Below, one piece after another: positions 1 to 10,925 of a DNA stretch of 64,000 bases; position 1 is the first letter of the stretch, and each line of letters opens with the position of its first letter. The position numbers were made by a program, and so were the translations under genes. The stretch comes from Akebia trifoliata (lineage: Eukaryota > Streptophyta > Magnoliopsida > Ranunculales > Lardizabalaceae). The notes below the pieces were generated by a model. It worked only from the letters and a program-made list of their open reading frames with translations, was not told the origin of the DNA and did no database searches. The stretch is from positions 40,702,326 to 40,766,325 of the forward strand of contig CM030714.1 in the NCBI GenBank assembly GCA_017979445.1, given 5' to 3'.

Positions 1-663
1 CTAGTTTGTCATTTGTCTTTAGAGATAATAACTCAAATTTAGGTGAACACCATCGGGTCAGGTGGAACCCAACTAAGGGATCTGTTAAGTCAAAATGTGA
101 CTTTATCAGATGGTTTATAACCTTGACCTATTGCATTCTTTTGGTCGCTCTGGCAACATTGGCGGATGGTTCAAAACAAGGGTCTGTGAAATGGATTTTC
201 CTAATCATCTAAATGGGTCACTTGTGATCTCAGTGATCCATTTGGTGGGACTGATAGAAAATTTAGACCCATTCATGTCTTTGTTATTGGCATATCTCAT
301 AGAGTATCCTTTCTTTTCTAGAGCTGCTATTGGCATCCCAACTTTTACTTAGTTCACCCCAATTAAAAATAAAGAAAATAAGTAAATGTTGGGATGCCAA
401 TAGAAGCTCTCATTTTGTTTTTTATAGATTTCTATTTTTTGGGTTTAGGATTTACATGAACCTAATCATAATTGTAAACAATTACTGAAATTGTTTGAAT
501 GAGTGTTATAATTTGAGCCAAACCATTGTAATGTTTGAAGTGTATGTTTTAATCTTTAATTGGGGTGTGATAAATAATTTAAGAAATTTGGGTGGGGGTG
601 GGGGAGGGGTGTAAAATTTTCCGATCTGTGCGCCACTCACAATCAAAACTATGTTTTTTTCAG
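1..663 (+). other. Intron of the PMT gene, 5' end outside window
   Basis: No PMT-like coding sequence is visible here, and the acceptor at 661-663 is a T-rich tract followed by CAG. I therefore read the stretch as an intron. Its right half is a MITE (separate entry). A short G-rich run lies at 591-608. The two short ORFs in 6-352 have no recognisable family features. Confidence 0.7.
320..625. mobile_element. MITE of the GAGCTGCTATTGGCATCCCA family, copy 1
   Basis: The left terminus at 320-350 (AGAGCTGCTATTGGCATCCC then AACTTTTACTT) is answered by a sub-terminal inverted copy at 391-411. The following 200 bases, including CCTAATCATAATTGTAAA, are shared with copies at 6371-8139 and 27430-27702. 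The right terminal repeat seen in the 8.1-kb copy is degraded into a G-rich run here, so the right boundary is approximate. It lies inside a PMT intron. Confidence 0.7.
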
Positions 664-2405
664 GTGGAATTTACCTCCTAGAAATACAACGTATACTACG
701 CCCCGGAGGCTTCTGGGTCCTATCCGGCCCACCAGTAAACTATGAGAACCGATGGAGGGGCTGGAACACAACCGTGGAAGAACAGAAATCCGATTACGAT
801 AAATTACAAGACTTGCTTACCTCAATGTGCTTCAAACTATACAACAAAAAGGACGATATTGCCGTTTGGCAGAAATCCTCGGACAATAGCTGTTACGATC
901 AACTCACAAACCCAGACGCCTATCCTCCCAAGTGTGACGACGGTACCGAACCAGATGCAGCGTGGTACACTCCACTCCGCCCTTGCATTGTTGTTCCCAA
1001 CCCAAACCTTAAGAAATTAGGGTTGAAATCCGTGCCAAAGTGGCCCGAGCGACTACATGTTGCCCCCGAACGCATCTTTGCTGTTTATGGTGGGAGTGGC
1101 AGCACTTTCAAGCATGATGACAGTAAATGGAAGGTGCGGGTGAAGCACTACAAGAGCTTACTCTCGGCGATTGGGACTGATAAAATACGAAATGTGATGG
1201 ACATGAATACTGTTTACGGAGGCTTTGCTGCGTCAATTATCGATGATCCTCTTTGGGTCATGAATGTCGTATCTTCCTACGCTGCTAATACACTCCCTGT
1301 GGTCTATGACAGGGGATTGATCGGGACCTACCACGATTGGTAATTTCAATAATATTAGTGACCTTATATTCTAAAATTCACATATAACATTTTTGTACTA
1401 AGTATTAAATCAATTTGTAATCCTTTTTGTAGGTGTGAGGCGTTCTCGACTTATCCCCGAACATATGATCTCCTGCATCTTGATGGTCTCTTTACTGCCG
1501 AAAGCCATAGGTAAGTTTTCTCTTTCTAACCTAATTTTCTCCATTTTCTTCAGCGGAATAGTATAAATAAGCTATCTTTTCATTAGTGATGTAACGATAC
1601 TGTTTTTAGTAACTAATTGATCAAGATAACCTACAGAGATGATGCAAAAAAAACCCACAAATGAGGTTATGGGTGCACCATTTTTGTGGATTAGGAGTAT
1701 GTCGCCAAGGCTACCGAACCCATATGTCCTGAGCATACACATGAACGCACACACACACATCAATGCTTGTCAGCGGTAAGGACTACTAGCTTGACCATGA
1801 GCCATGATGTTGTTGGTTCTTCCAGGCTTGTATTCCTAGGCCGGGTTGAACTCATCTAGGAATTCTTGTCAATAGAGAGCCACTCATAGGTGGTTCTGAG
1901 CCAAGTAGGAACAACATTTAAAAAGATTACACAAACTACAGTAACTTAACATACTTAAAAGTTTGGCTGTGTTGCCATACTTCGCAATTGAGTTATGGTA
2001 CTTGCATTCTCTCAAAATAATGATGAGCTGTGAAGTTAGAAAATTTATGGGTGAGTAGGCGGGTTTCTAAATGAAGGAATTTAGCTTAAAATCACAAAAT
2101 TCTAGGCTTCTTGATTGTAGTAATTTAATATTTGTTTAGGTTCCCATATTGCCAATCTTTACATGAGTGTCTTCTTGGGCAGGTGTGATATGAAGTATGT
2201 GCTCTTGGAGATGGATCGAATTCTACGCCCTAATGGGTACGCAATAATCCGGGAATCCAGTTATTTTGTGGATGCTATATCGACCATCGCCAAGGCAATG
2301 AAGTGGAGTTGCCGCAAAGAAGACACCGAGTATGGAGTCGAGAAGGAGAAGGTCCTGATCTGCCAAAAGAAATTATGGTACTCCTCAAACAGAAGTTCTA
2401 GATGA
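664..2405 (+). CDS. PMT21: PMT20/PMT21 (ERD3)-type putative pectin methyltransferase, 3' part
   Basis: Exons are 664-1339, 1433-1510 and 2183-2405; earlier exons lie left of the window. The three exons encode the last 324 or so residues of a plant DUF248/Methyltransf_29 protein. These are Golgi type II membrane proteins thought to methylate homogalacturonan with SAM. Visible landmarks are LRPGGFWVLSGPP early in exon 1, a Cys/Trp-rich middle (KCDDGTEPDAAWYTPLRPC), KIRNVMDMNTVYGGFAA, VVSSYAANTLPVVYDRGLIG, then YDLLHLDGLF across exon 2 and CDMKYVLLEMDRILRPNGYA in exon 3. All junctions are GT-AG and keep phase: Trp and Arg codons are split at 1339/1433 and 1510/2183. The C-terminus LICQKKLWYSS matches PMT20/PMT21 as I remember them. 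The first codon is split at 663/664, so the upstream exon must end in one base. Family assignment is firm; PMT20 versus PMT21 is not settled. Confidence 0.93.
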
Positions 2406-3999
2406 AGTATGGAGTAAAAAAAAGTGGCGCGTCGGAAAAGTTATACACGAGGATCTTTTGAAGTTCAAAAGTAGATAGATAGAGAGAGAGAAAGAGAGAT
2501 CAGTTCAAGTTGTGAAGAATGTTAAGTTTCATATAGTTTTCAAGTCAATGAGAGATCTGCTTTCTTCTCCAAGGAAGTCATTGAGATCTCAAGGAAATTA
2601 GAATTTCAGTCATCTAGTTAAATATTTATTAGTTTTCCAAATAATCTAATTCATTAATTTCTACATTCTCCATAAATATATTATTCTTTATATACATTTA
2701 GAGATCTCTCAAATGTTTGTGTTTTTTTTTTTTTTGATTCAATGGTAATATGAAGAGTTGAGAGAGGTTTGTAATAGTAATTATGTTGAACTACACCATC
2801 ATAACCTTTGATTTGATGATGATTATTTAATGAAATTTGATGGATGTCTGTGTTGGATTTATTTTTTGTGAGCTTTCATTTATTTATCTGTTTATTTATG
2901 GAGAAGTTATATCATGCACTTTGAGGTGCACCAGTTGCTTGATACACTATGAGATATTCTGATCAATGATGCATGCACCAATGAGGCACTGAGACCTGGA
3001 TGTGCGGCTAGGATTTGTTGAAGTACATTAGCCACCATCCTAAGTGATCAAATAATCATGCATTAATCTTAAAAGTAAGGGCAAATTTTATTTTAGCTTT
3101 AAAAGCCCATTGCCCTTGCGAGCGAAATCGCAGTCAAAGTAACGGACTTGGCAGAATCAACGGGTAATCTTTAAGGGAAATTTATAAAAAAATTACAGGT
3201 ATTTTCATTTATTATCAAAATACATTATTGGTAATTCTAGTTTCTCGTTTCATTACTATAACAACTATAATACCCTTATATTCTATGACAGTTGCGAAAT
3301 ATCATACAAAAACAACTGAAAAATCTCTCCTCCTTTGCACATTTAATGAAATGAAAGATTGGTGATGTGACATGTTTGAATTAAGAATCGTTCGATTTTC
3401 TTGAGATACATGTTAGACTTTAACTTAAATTAAAAAAAAATAACAAAAAACACCTAAGCATGATGAAAACTATAAATTTGTCATAAAAAAATTACATAAA
3501 AACAATTTTATCTACTCATATTAATTACAAAATTTGACAATGATGTAATATGGTGGTTGGATTGTGAACCATCCATTTTATTGGGATACATATTATTTTG
3601 TTTCAAAAATTAATAATAAAATATAAAACATATTCCGAGTAATGTAAACCACAAATATGTTTAAGAATGATTAAAAATTATTTGAATGCAAAATATCTTG
3701 TCAACCCTTAACGGATTATTTGTCATTACAATGTGATAGTTTTGTTAGCACTTAGAAACATGTATGTCAACAATATGTGATAAATTTTTCAACACTTAAA
3801 TAATGATATATCAAACAACAAGTGTCCATAGACTCTCCAGAAACAAACATTTGGAAGAATATTACTACTCTTTTCATGTATTTTCTTTGCTAGGCAAGCA
3901 AGATAATTTGTTGTTAACGTAAAAATAGGTTCATTAGTTGTTAAAGCAAAAAAATTTACAATATCATTCATAATATAGAGTAAAAACAGAGTCTAAGAA
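2406..3999. other. PMT 3' UTR and AT-rich spacer
   Basis: The 3' UTR probably runs to around 2830-2870, where AATGAAAT-type signals precede a T-rich stretch. A GA-rich run lies at 2474-2498. From about 2900 to 4000 I see only AT-rich DNA with no gene, RNA gene or recognisable repeat. Confidence 0.5.
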
Positions 4000-4910
4000 C
4001 TAAACAAGCTAGTACTTGTTTATTAAATTGTTGATTGCTACAAATTTTATACTCATGATTAACACACTTGCAATTTGCAAAATTTTAGCTCAATTTGACT
4101 TTTTTCTCCAAGATTTGTCAATCCTTTATGGCAAGTTTGTTAATATTTTGATCACGACTTATCAACTTTATATAATTTTTTTGTTGATGGATTATCCGAA
4201 GATGTGCTCCTTGTTAACTTACTGGAATTATCCCACATCGAATGCGTGAGTTGGTTGCTATGGCTTCATATATTGGTTGGGCCACCCCACTCAATGTCAA
4301 TTGGTTTTGAGTTCGAATCTGACATGGTATCAAAGCGGGTTGCCTTACCCTGTTGTGCAAGCCTAGGGCCCATGCATTGGGCCTGGACTTGAGGGGGAGT
4401 ATTAGCCTCTTGGACTTATCCCACATTGAATATGTGGGTTGGTTGCCATGGCTTCATATATCTGTTGGGCCACTCTACTTTGTACCAATAGGTTTTGAGC
4501 TGGAATTTGACACTCTTAACAAGTTTTACGATTGTGGTCCACATACTTGCAATTCAAACAAATTTTCATTTTCACGAGAATACCTTCTCCATTTAGGTTA
4601 ATTTGACTAACTTCTCCAAGACTTGTCAACTGTTTGTTCCAAGTTTGTCAATACTTTGTTCACGACTTATCAACCTTATATAAAGTTTTTGTCAACGTTT
4701 TATCGACAATGTGTATTGACAAGTTTTGTAATTGTGGTCCCCACACATGCAATTCGAACAAACTTTCACTTGCATCAGAATGCATTCTCCATTTAGATTA
4801 ATTTGGCTAACTATTCTAAGATTTTTCAATCTTCTATTCCAAGTTTGTCAACACTTTGTTTACGACTTATCAACCTTGTATTAAGTTTTTATCGATAGAT
4901 TATCTATAAT
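4000..4910. repeat. Diverged tandem repeat, unit about 205 bp, at least three copies
   Basis: The phrases CCAAGTTTGTCAA, CACGACTTATCAACCTT and CAAGTTTTGTAATTGTGGTCC recur in order at about 4000-4218, 4514-4710 and 4711-4910. The first copy is interrupted by a miniature LTR element (4219-4513) and the last by a hAT-like MITE (4911-5591), after which repeat sequence resumes at about 5592-5640. The unit is noncoding and I do not recognise it. Confidence 0.75.
4219..4513 (+). mobile_element. TRIM-like miniature LTR retroelement
   Basis: Two direct terminal repeats of about 105 bp (about 4219-4323 and 4402-4511) share TTATCCCACAT, GGTTGCTATGGCTTCATATA (or its G-variant) and TTGGGCCAC. The left repeat is followed at once by TGGTATCAAAGCGG (4325-4338), the usual initiator-Met tRNA primer-binding site of plant copia/TRIM elements. 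The right repeat is preceded by the purine tract GAGGGGGAGT (4391-4400). Only about 50 bases separate them and no protein is encoded. TTAAC occurs on both sides (4214-4218 and again just after the element), consistent with a 5-bp target duplication. Confidence 0.8.
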
Positions 4911-5591
4911 AGGAGTGCACATGGTTCGGATTGGTTATGATTTGTGGCAAAATAGGAACCGAATCAAACATGATCAGTTCTACAAATTTGAAACTGAACC
5001 AATCCAATTATCCTATAAAACTGAACTAATCCAAGCCAACCTTGGTTCGGATTGATTCGGATCAGTTTTCGATTCTCATACTTATTATTTTCAATAGTAA
5101 AATTAAAATAGTTAAAACTTAAAACTAAGCAAAATAAATGTTAAACAAAGCATCACGCATAACACATAACACACACAAACAAAGCATTAACATACTTATT
5201 ATTACAACATAAACAAAGCATCATGCATAACACATTAAAAATGAAAATCATGAAAAAATTAGAAAATAGATTAAAGAAACTAAGCAATGTGGTGAGTGGC
5301 GAGGTGAGGGAGACGAACGGTTAGGTTTTCTTTAAAGAACTTGAAGAAGAGAAAATAGATGAAAGAAACTAAGAAAGGGTTTGAGACTTTGAGTATTATT
5401 TGAATGTTTTTACCTTTTGTCTTTTAAGATTATATTATATAAATTGATTTGGTTTTATTATACCCCTAATTAGGAATCGAACCAAATCAATCGATTTTTT
5501 TACAATCCGTACCCGAACCAAACCATGCTCAATTCAAAAGACTTCAGATTGGTTCAATTCTCGAATTTACCCGATCCAGTGTGCACCCCTA
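4911..5591. mobile_element. hAT-like non-autonomous element with GTGCACCCCT ends
   Basis: It begins AGGAGTGCACATGGTTCGG and ends with its inverted counterpart CAGTGTGCACCCCT. The sub-terminal arms are rich in GGTTCGGATTGG and its complement. The flanks ATCTATAAT (4902-4910) and ATCTATAGT (5592-5600) look like a target duplication of 8-9 bp. There is no transposase ORF inside. Related elements lie at 42417-43018 and 56058-56570. Confidence 0.75.
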
Positions 5592-6370
5592 ATCTATAGT
5601 ATGTTGCTAACAAATTTTATGATGACTAAGTTTTTATCTACCACATTCAATACTATTTTCGATTTTGAATGAAGTTGGCATTGAGTATCCTGCATTACAA
5701 ACTTGGAAGAAAATCACAGATTACATGAAGAAAAAAAATAGGGACTCAAATGAAGTTTTCTTTTACTTCCTTCGGTGGATGAAAACAGTTAAAAAACTCT
5801 TCACCTTAATCCCTTACTTAATAACTCATTAATGCGGCCTTGTACAACAATAAAGATGGAGTAGAGAAGAAGGAAAAAAGAATATGCTTTGAACCTCAAT
5901 CATACAGACAAAGAAGAAGAAAATGGAAGAAGAAGATGACAATGATGGAGATGCTCTTCTCTGAACTCACACGGATGAAGAAGAAGAAGATGGAGAAAGT
6001 TTCTAAGGCAAGTTTTTGTCTTCTCTTACCTAACCTACCACTTGCTTATGTCATTGTCAAGTAAAATTTTCTGACTTTTACTTTTAAGAGTATTTTTATC
6101 TTATGGAAAAAATGCTATAATATTTTTGGAATACACCTTAAATCGGTAATGGTTTGATAATAAAGAAATATAATTTTAATTTTTTAATAAATTTTTTATT
6201 TTTTTTTTATTTTCTTGATAAAAAGGACTAAGGTCAAAGGGGCATGTCACTAGATCGTAAACACGGAGTAACTCAAATATTCACCAAAATGTGGAGAGGG
6301 ATTTCCAAATCCTCTATTATTTTATTACAAAAACAGGCCTAGTATGGGCTACTATCACCAATTTTCTTAG
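5592..6370. other. Spacer without recognised genes
   Basis: After the tail of the tandem repeat (to about 5640) the stretch holds an A/G-rich segment around 5840-6000 whose ORF (5840-6064) is low-complexity Lys/Met/Glu and has no family features. The rest is AT-rich and I see nothing further in it. Confidence 0.4.
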
Positions 6371-8139
6371 AGAGCTGCTATTAGCATCCCAACTTTTACT
6401 TATTATGTCACAATTAAAATAAAATAAAAATAAGTCAATGATGGAGAATAAGTAAAAGTTGGATTGCAATAGATTTCTATTAGTTAGATTTAGGATTTTA
6501 TAAATATGGGCCTAATCTTAATTGCAAACAACAATTCAAGTTGTATCAATGTGTTATAACTCTTTGTAATGTTAAAATTGTTAGAGTAGTAGTTTATTAA
6601 TGTACGTCGAGATAAACAAAATCATATTGGTGTTGTAGTTACGATAGTTATGTGATTATGTGAACCGAATGGATGTAAGCATTATCTATTTAATATACTC
6701 GGTCTCCAATGACATCTACTCTCATCTCTTTTAGATTGTTTGGCATTCGAGTATAAAATCCTTATTATCTTCGAAAGCAACAGAAAATTCAAGCATCCAA
6801 GTGGGGGGAACTCATTATTCAGTTGGACCTTGAACTTGATAACATTGACGAAATTGATGCCCAACCATCAACTCTCAATTTAGTATTTATCTATTTGATG
6901 TTATTGTATATTTTATCTAATAGTTTGGCCCACTAGGCCACACTCCCCAGGAGTCAAGCCGGTATACCTAAGCCCACAGACTCAAAAGCAATGGGTCCAA
7001 TGTCCACTTCATCCATTTGTTTAACAAACAAACAAAAATAAAAATAAAAATAAAATTAGTGGGAAAAGTGTTGTATTCCCACAAGTACATTGACTCAAGA
7101 TAAGCCTAATCTCTATTTTATATCCTAAAAGCCACATTTGAGTCAAGCCTTATTGGTTGAGATCCTTTGACTAATTTCTTTATTTGAGTTTTTGAATATC
7201 TTATGATCAAACTCACCTAGGCCCATTCTCATGTACAGGTCCACAGAGGCCATCACCAATGATCGAGTCCATGGTAGTGTCGACATTGAGCATGCTCGTT
7301 GGTCCATTATAAATCATTTTTTATTAACTTAACTCTCGGATTAAAGTCTGATAATGGCCTAAATTTAGACTCATCTAAATTTCCGTCTAAGCTTAAATTG
7401 ATAATGGCCAAATTTAGAGTCATCCAAGTTAAGTGTGTTGCTCCCCTTCTTCTATATATTTAGGCATATCATCATTCTCTCTCTCTCAAGAAAAACCATA
7501 AAGAAGATCTCTTCATCTCAATCAACATGCAATTGGCATCAAGATCAACAAATAAGTGGTGATCTCCAACAAGGATAACCAACAATTTCGACCATCCATC
7601 AACTATTTAGTTATTGAAGCAAGGGTTGTTCATATTGAATGTAACCAATCTCAAGTTCCTTAATCACAAGGACCATGTGATTGTGGAAGGATGTTAGAGT
7701 AGTAGTTTATTAATGTGTGTCGAGATACATTGAATTATATTGGCGTTGTAATTACGATAGTTATACGGTTATGTGAACCGAATGGATGTAAGCATTATCT
7801 ATTAAATATAATCCTTTGAATATCAATGTGTTCTGTATAGTCCATTTATCAAAACTTCTACATGGTATCAGAGCGGGTAACCACAAGGATGTAGGAGACA
7901 CGTTACACACAGGGGGAGTGTAAGCAATAGTCCCACCTCACCTGGATATCATAACCTTGGGCTATATATAAACTTGGAGCAATCCTCGCCTTACAATTTG
8001 GTTTTGTGAGAATAAATAATAGGTTGAACTAAACTTTTTTAATGTTTGAAAGTGTGTCTAATCTTTTAGTAGAACTTGATAAATAATTGAAAAAATTTGA
8101 GTGTGATAAGTAAAAGTTGGCGTGCCAATTGCAGCTCTC
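6371..8139. mobile_element. MITE of the GAGCTGCTATTGGCATCCCA family, copy 2, split by LTR sequence
   Basis: The left terminus at about 6371-6400 (AGAGCTGCTATTAGCATCCC) pairs with the right terminus at 8105-8139 (AAGTTGGCGTGCCAATTGCA then GCTCTCT). The internal MITE sequence runs from 6401 to about 6580 and resumes near 8020-8104. The 1.4 kb between is LTR-retroelement material, so the MITE is older than that insertion. Confidence 0.75.
6581..7990 (+). mobile_element. Decayed copia-type LTR retroelement fragments
   Basis: Two direct repeats start GTTAGAGTAGTAGTTTATTA at about 6581 and 7691 and share GTGAACCGAATGGATGTAAG. The right one runs to about 7860 and is followed by CATGGTATCAGAGCGGGTAA, whose TGGTATCAGAGCGG (7863-7876) is a canonical Met-tRNA primer site. 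A purine tract CAGGGGGAGTG follows at 7910-7920, then a different LTR-like segment beginning TAAGCAATAGTCCCACC. No gag or pol reading frame survives. The arrangement looks chimeric rather than one intact element. Confidence 0.65.
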
Positions 8140-9508
8140 TTTCCTTGGCTAGGCTGCATTTTTTATTTTTTATTTTCCTTTTATGGGGTCCATAGTTTGG
8201 TTGCATTTCCTCTCACCCTTGTTATGTACCAAGTTGTGTATTTGTCTTTACATCTATAAGTCCACAAGTCATTATCATGCATATTTTTGATAATGAACCC
8301 TATCATTAGAAGTGTATTGTGATTGCCTAATTAAACATTTGATTTAACAACAATGTTTACAAAGCACTTTTATGGGAAATAACTTTATTTTTTGGAAACA
8401 TAGTAAATCTTATATTATTGAATAAAAAAATAAGCACATTTTTTGTCAGAAAAATTGTAATTTTACACGTTTCAGATTCTTGCAAACGTCGAAATCATGA
8501 AATTGGTTTGATAGATTTTGCATTTGGTTTAGTTTCAACTTTCGGGCTTGGTGAATAACATACTGTCAAAATGTTACAAAACTAAAATTCAAAATCCTAA
8601 GATGTTTACATTTTTAAAAAATATATGTTTATTTATTTTAAAATATTAAAACATATTTCAATAAAAACACATTTAATTTTAATTTGAGTCAACTCAAACT
8701 CACTTAACTAGTGATCATCTTGGGTCGATTTTTCAAGTTTTGAAACAACAATATTATTCTACTCTAATTTGAGGTTCCAAAGTCTTTTTGTTTTTTCTTT
8801 TCTTTTCTTATTCTTTTAGTGTTGATTTTCTAATTAAAAAGTCTCAGTTAATGTAACATGGACATGGAATCATAGATCAGATATACAATAACACTTTTTT
8901 TTAATATTTATAGATAGACATGTACAGTTGTGTATCTCAAAAAAAAAAAAAAAAATCTATGACTCACTTTCTTGCTAGAAATCATTATTATTAATTATTT
9001 GACATTTGACAGTAAGAAAAGACAGTACATTTGCACGAGTGCCCCCGCTTGTTATGTAGCGTGGAAGCCGGAGATAGAAGCTACAGTACTAAAAGATTTC
9101 GAGGGTAATTCGGTCATTTTACAAAATTAACGACCTTTAAAATGAACATTAATGGCCCAATAAGACTTCAAACCTAACACTGTCCCTTGACTCTTGACTC
9201 TTGACCAACCAACCGACCGATTACAGCTAACCATAATAGGAATCGTGTCGCTTCCGCAAGGGAATATGTCCGCATCATCCCCTTGGAAATGATTCCATGC
9301 ATCGCCAAGTAACAAATTAAGTTACAAACGAGATATAGATCTCAAAATTAACGATTTACACAACCGTTGAAAAATATTATTTGTTAGACATCTTACGTAT
9401 TTCAAACTTTATTAACTTTTTATCTACGACGGACCTTTGATTTGAAGTTATGTAATAATGGGACCACTTAATTTGGTAGCTCGCAAAACACCATATCGAA
9501 AATAGAGC
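8140..9508. other. AT-rich intergenic spacer and kinase-gene promoter region
   Basis: I see no genes or recognisable repeats. A homopolymer A tract lies at 8938-8955. The last 400 bases before 9509 are less AT-rich and presumably hold the promoter of the kinase gene. Confidence 0.4.
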
Positions 9509-9516
9509 TATAAATA
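9509..9516 (+). promoter_or_regulatory. TATA box of the kinase gene
   Basis: TATAAATA stands about 30 bases before a pyrimidine-rich stretch (9540-9570, TTTACTTTCTCCTCTC) typical of plant transcription starts, followed by a leader with a good donor at 9636. Telomere-like AGGGTTT motifs cluster just downstream in the putative first intron (about 9725-9905 and 10343). The link to the kinase ORF 3.6 kb downstream is inferred. Confidence 0.6.
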
Positions 9517-9539
9517 GGTCGTGCTCTCGCTGTTCGAAA

Positions 9540-9635
9540 CATTCTTTACTTTCTCCTCTCGGTTTCTTTGTTCGAGCTTTAGATTGCAGAGAGGGAGCTC
9601 TAGATTCGAGGGAGGTTATGCCTGAAGGCGTAGAG
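9540..9635 (+). other. Putative first noncoding leader exon of the kinase gene, with short uORF
   Basis: This lies just after the TATA box and ends at TAGAG with a GTAACT donor at 9636. It contains an ATG at 9618 that opens six codons (MPEGVE) before the donor. If spliced to the acceptor at 12062-12064 (TTGGCAG), the reading frame continues in phase to a stop at 12212-12214, giving a 55-residue uORF. I do not recognise that peptide. The exon could instead belong to a separate noncoding transcript. Confidence 0.45.
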
Positions 9636-10684
9636 GTAACTCTTGTTTTTTCGATTTTAATTTTCTATATTTACGTCTTTTAGAACAAATTTATCGATTT
9701 TCCCTAGAAATTGTTCGATTAAATCTAGGTTTTGTGTGCTTTCTACGAATTATTATGAATCTAAGGTTTGTTTGTACAACTTTATTTGCTTTTTACAAAA
9801 TTATTAGATACTCTAGGGTTTTGTTCTTGTTCTAGGGTTTCAATTTTGGGGAAATAGAGTTTTGTGACGGAGGAATTTGTGTTTTTCTTCGTGTTTTAGG
9901 GTTTTGTGTGATATTTTTTAAGATTTTGTACTTTGAAACGCAGGCTGATTTGGTTCGTTTTCGATTGGAAGGTTTTTGAGTTTTGATTGGTTTATTATAT
10001 TTCTCGGTAATTGTGATTTTATGGATTCATTCTTTATAAGTTATTCACATTAGATCGAGAGTTTTGTATTTCCCTTTCGTTTATAATTCACGTTTCGCTA
10101 GACTTTTCTCATATGAAGATCCGTTTGATGCTATTTACGTACAGATCCCCCTGGATCTAAGGTTTCTACGCTTGGTTATGGTTGAAGAAGATTCTAATGA
10201 TATACGGTAATTCTAGGATTTTATAAAAACTAGGGATCAAACATCAGGTTGCAAGGTTAATGAAGATTAATAGCAAGATCTTGTTTTCTTCTAGGGACGG
10301 TGGTTGAAATTTTAGGATCTCTAGTTTTATGGATTTGTGAGTCTAGGGTTTGTTTCTGTTGTTCCATGTTTGCTTTTTTAGTTGCTATGTCATATCTTCG
10401 ACACTTATTGTGGAGGAAAATTTTGAGATGCTTTTCAGTTCCTCGAGATTTCCCCCATCAGACAACTATCTCAAGTGAGATGCACCAATTCACATAATAA
10501 CTTATATTTAGAAAAATTAGAATAGGGGAAGAAGAGAGAGAACACTGAGATTTGTTAACTGGGTTCATTCCAAATCCAACGACTGTCCCTAAGCTTCGGA
10601 GAGTCATTCCGCTATTTTCATTTCATTGTTACATCCTTCTTATTCTCTTTAGAGAATTTAGTTGTTTATAAGTTGTGTTTGGGA

Positions 10685-10925
10685 TTCACAACCCTCTTCT
10701 TGAATACCTCTTGAGAAAATTGCTATTTGCTAAGCTGCATCGGTACTTATCACATTTTTCCCAAGTAAACTTAGCCGATTTACGGGGCTACTTCGGGATT
10801 TGTGCCCTCTTCTCGAGTCCATCCGGGGAAATTTAGTCACTTGCCACCCTCTTCTCATGTACTTCTCGGGAACTTAGCGACTTGTTGGGATGCTTGAATA
10901 TCTTTGGGAAAACTTAGCCGCATGT
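10685..10925. repeat. Imperfect minisatellite in the kinase leader region
   Basis: Phrases of the type CCCTCTTCTC, CTCGGGAACTTAG and GACTTG recur, for example at 10804 and 10847 (43 bases apart) and in a more diverged form from about 10689. Its base composition is richer in GC than the surrounding intron. The larger phrase GTTACATCCTTCTT occurs on both sides (about 10628 and 10970). Confidence 0.5.

Noticed and set aside
2163..2182. Start of the PMT last exon at the upstream ATG
   Set aside because: The frame is open from 2163, but the acceptor AG at 2181-2182 restores the RCDMKYV family motif across the junction, so the upstream bases are intron.
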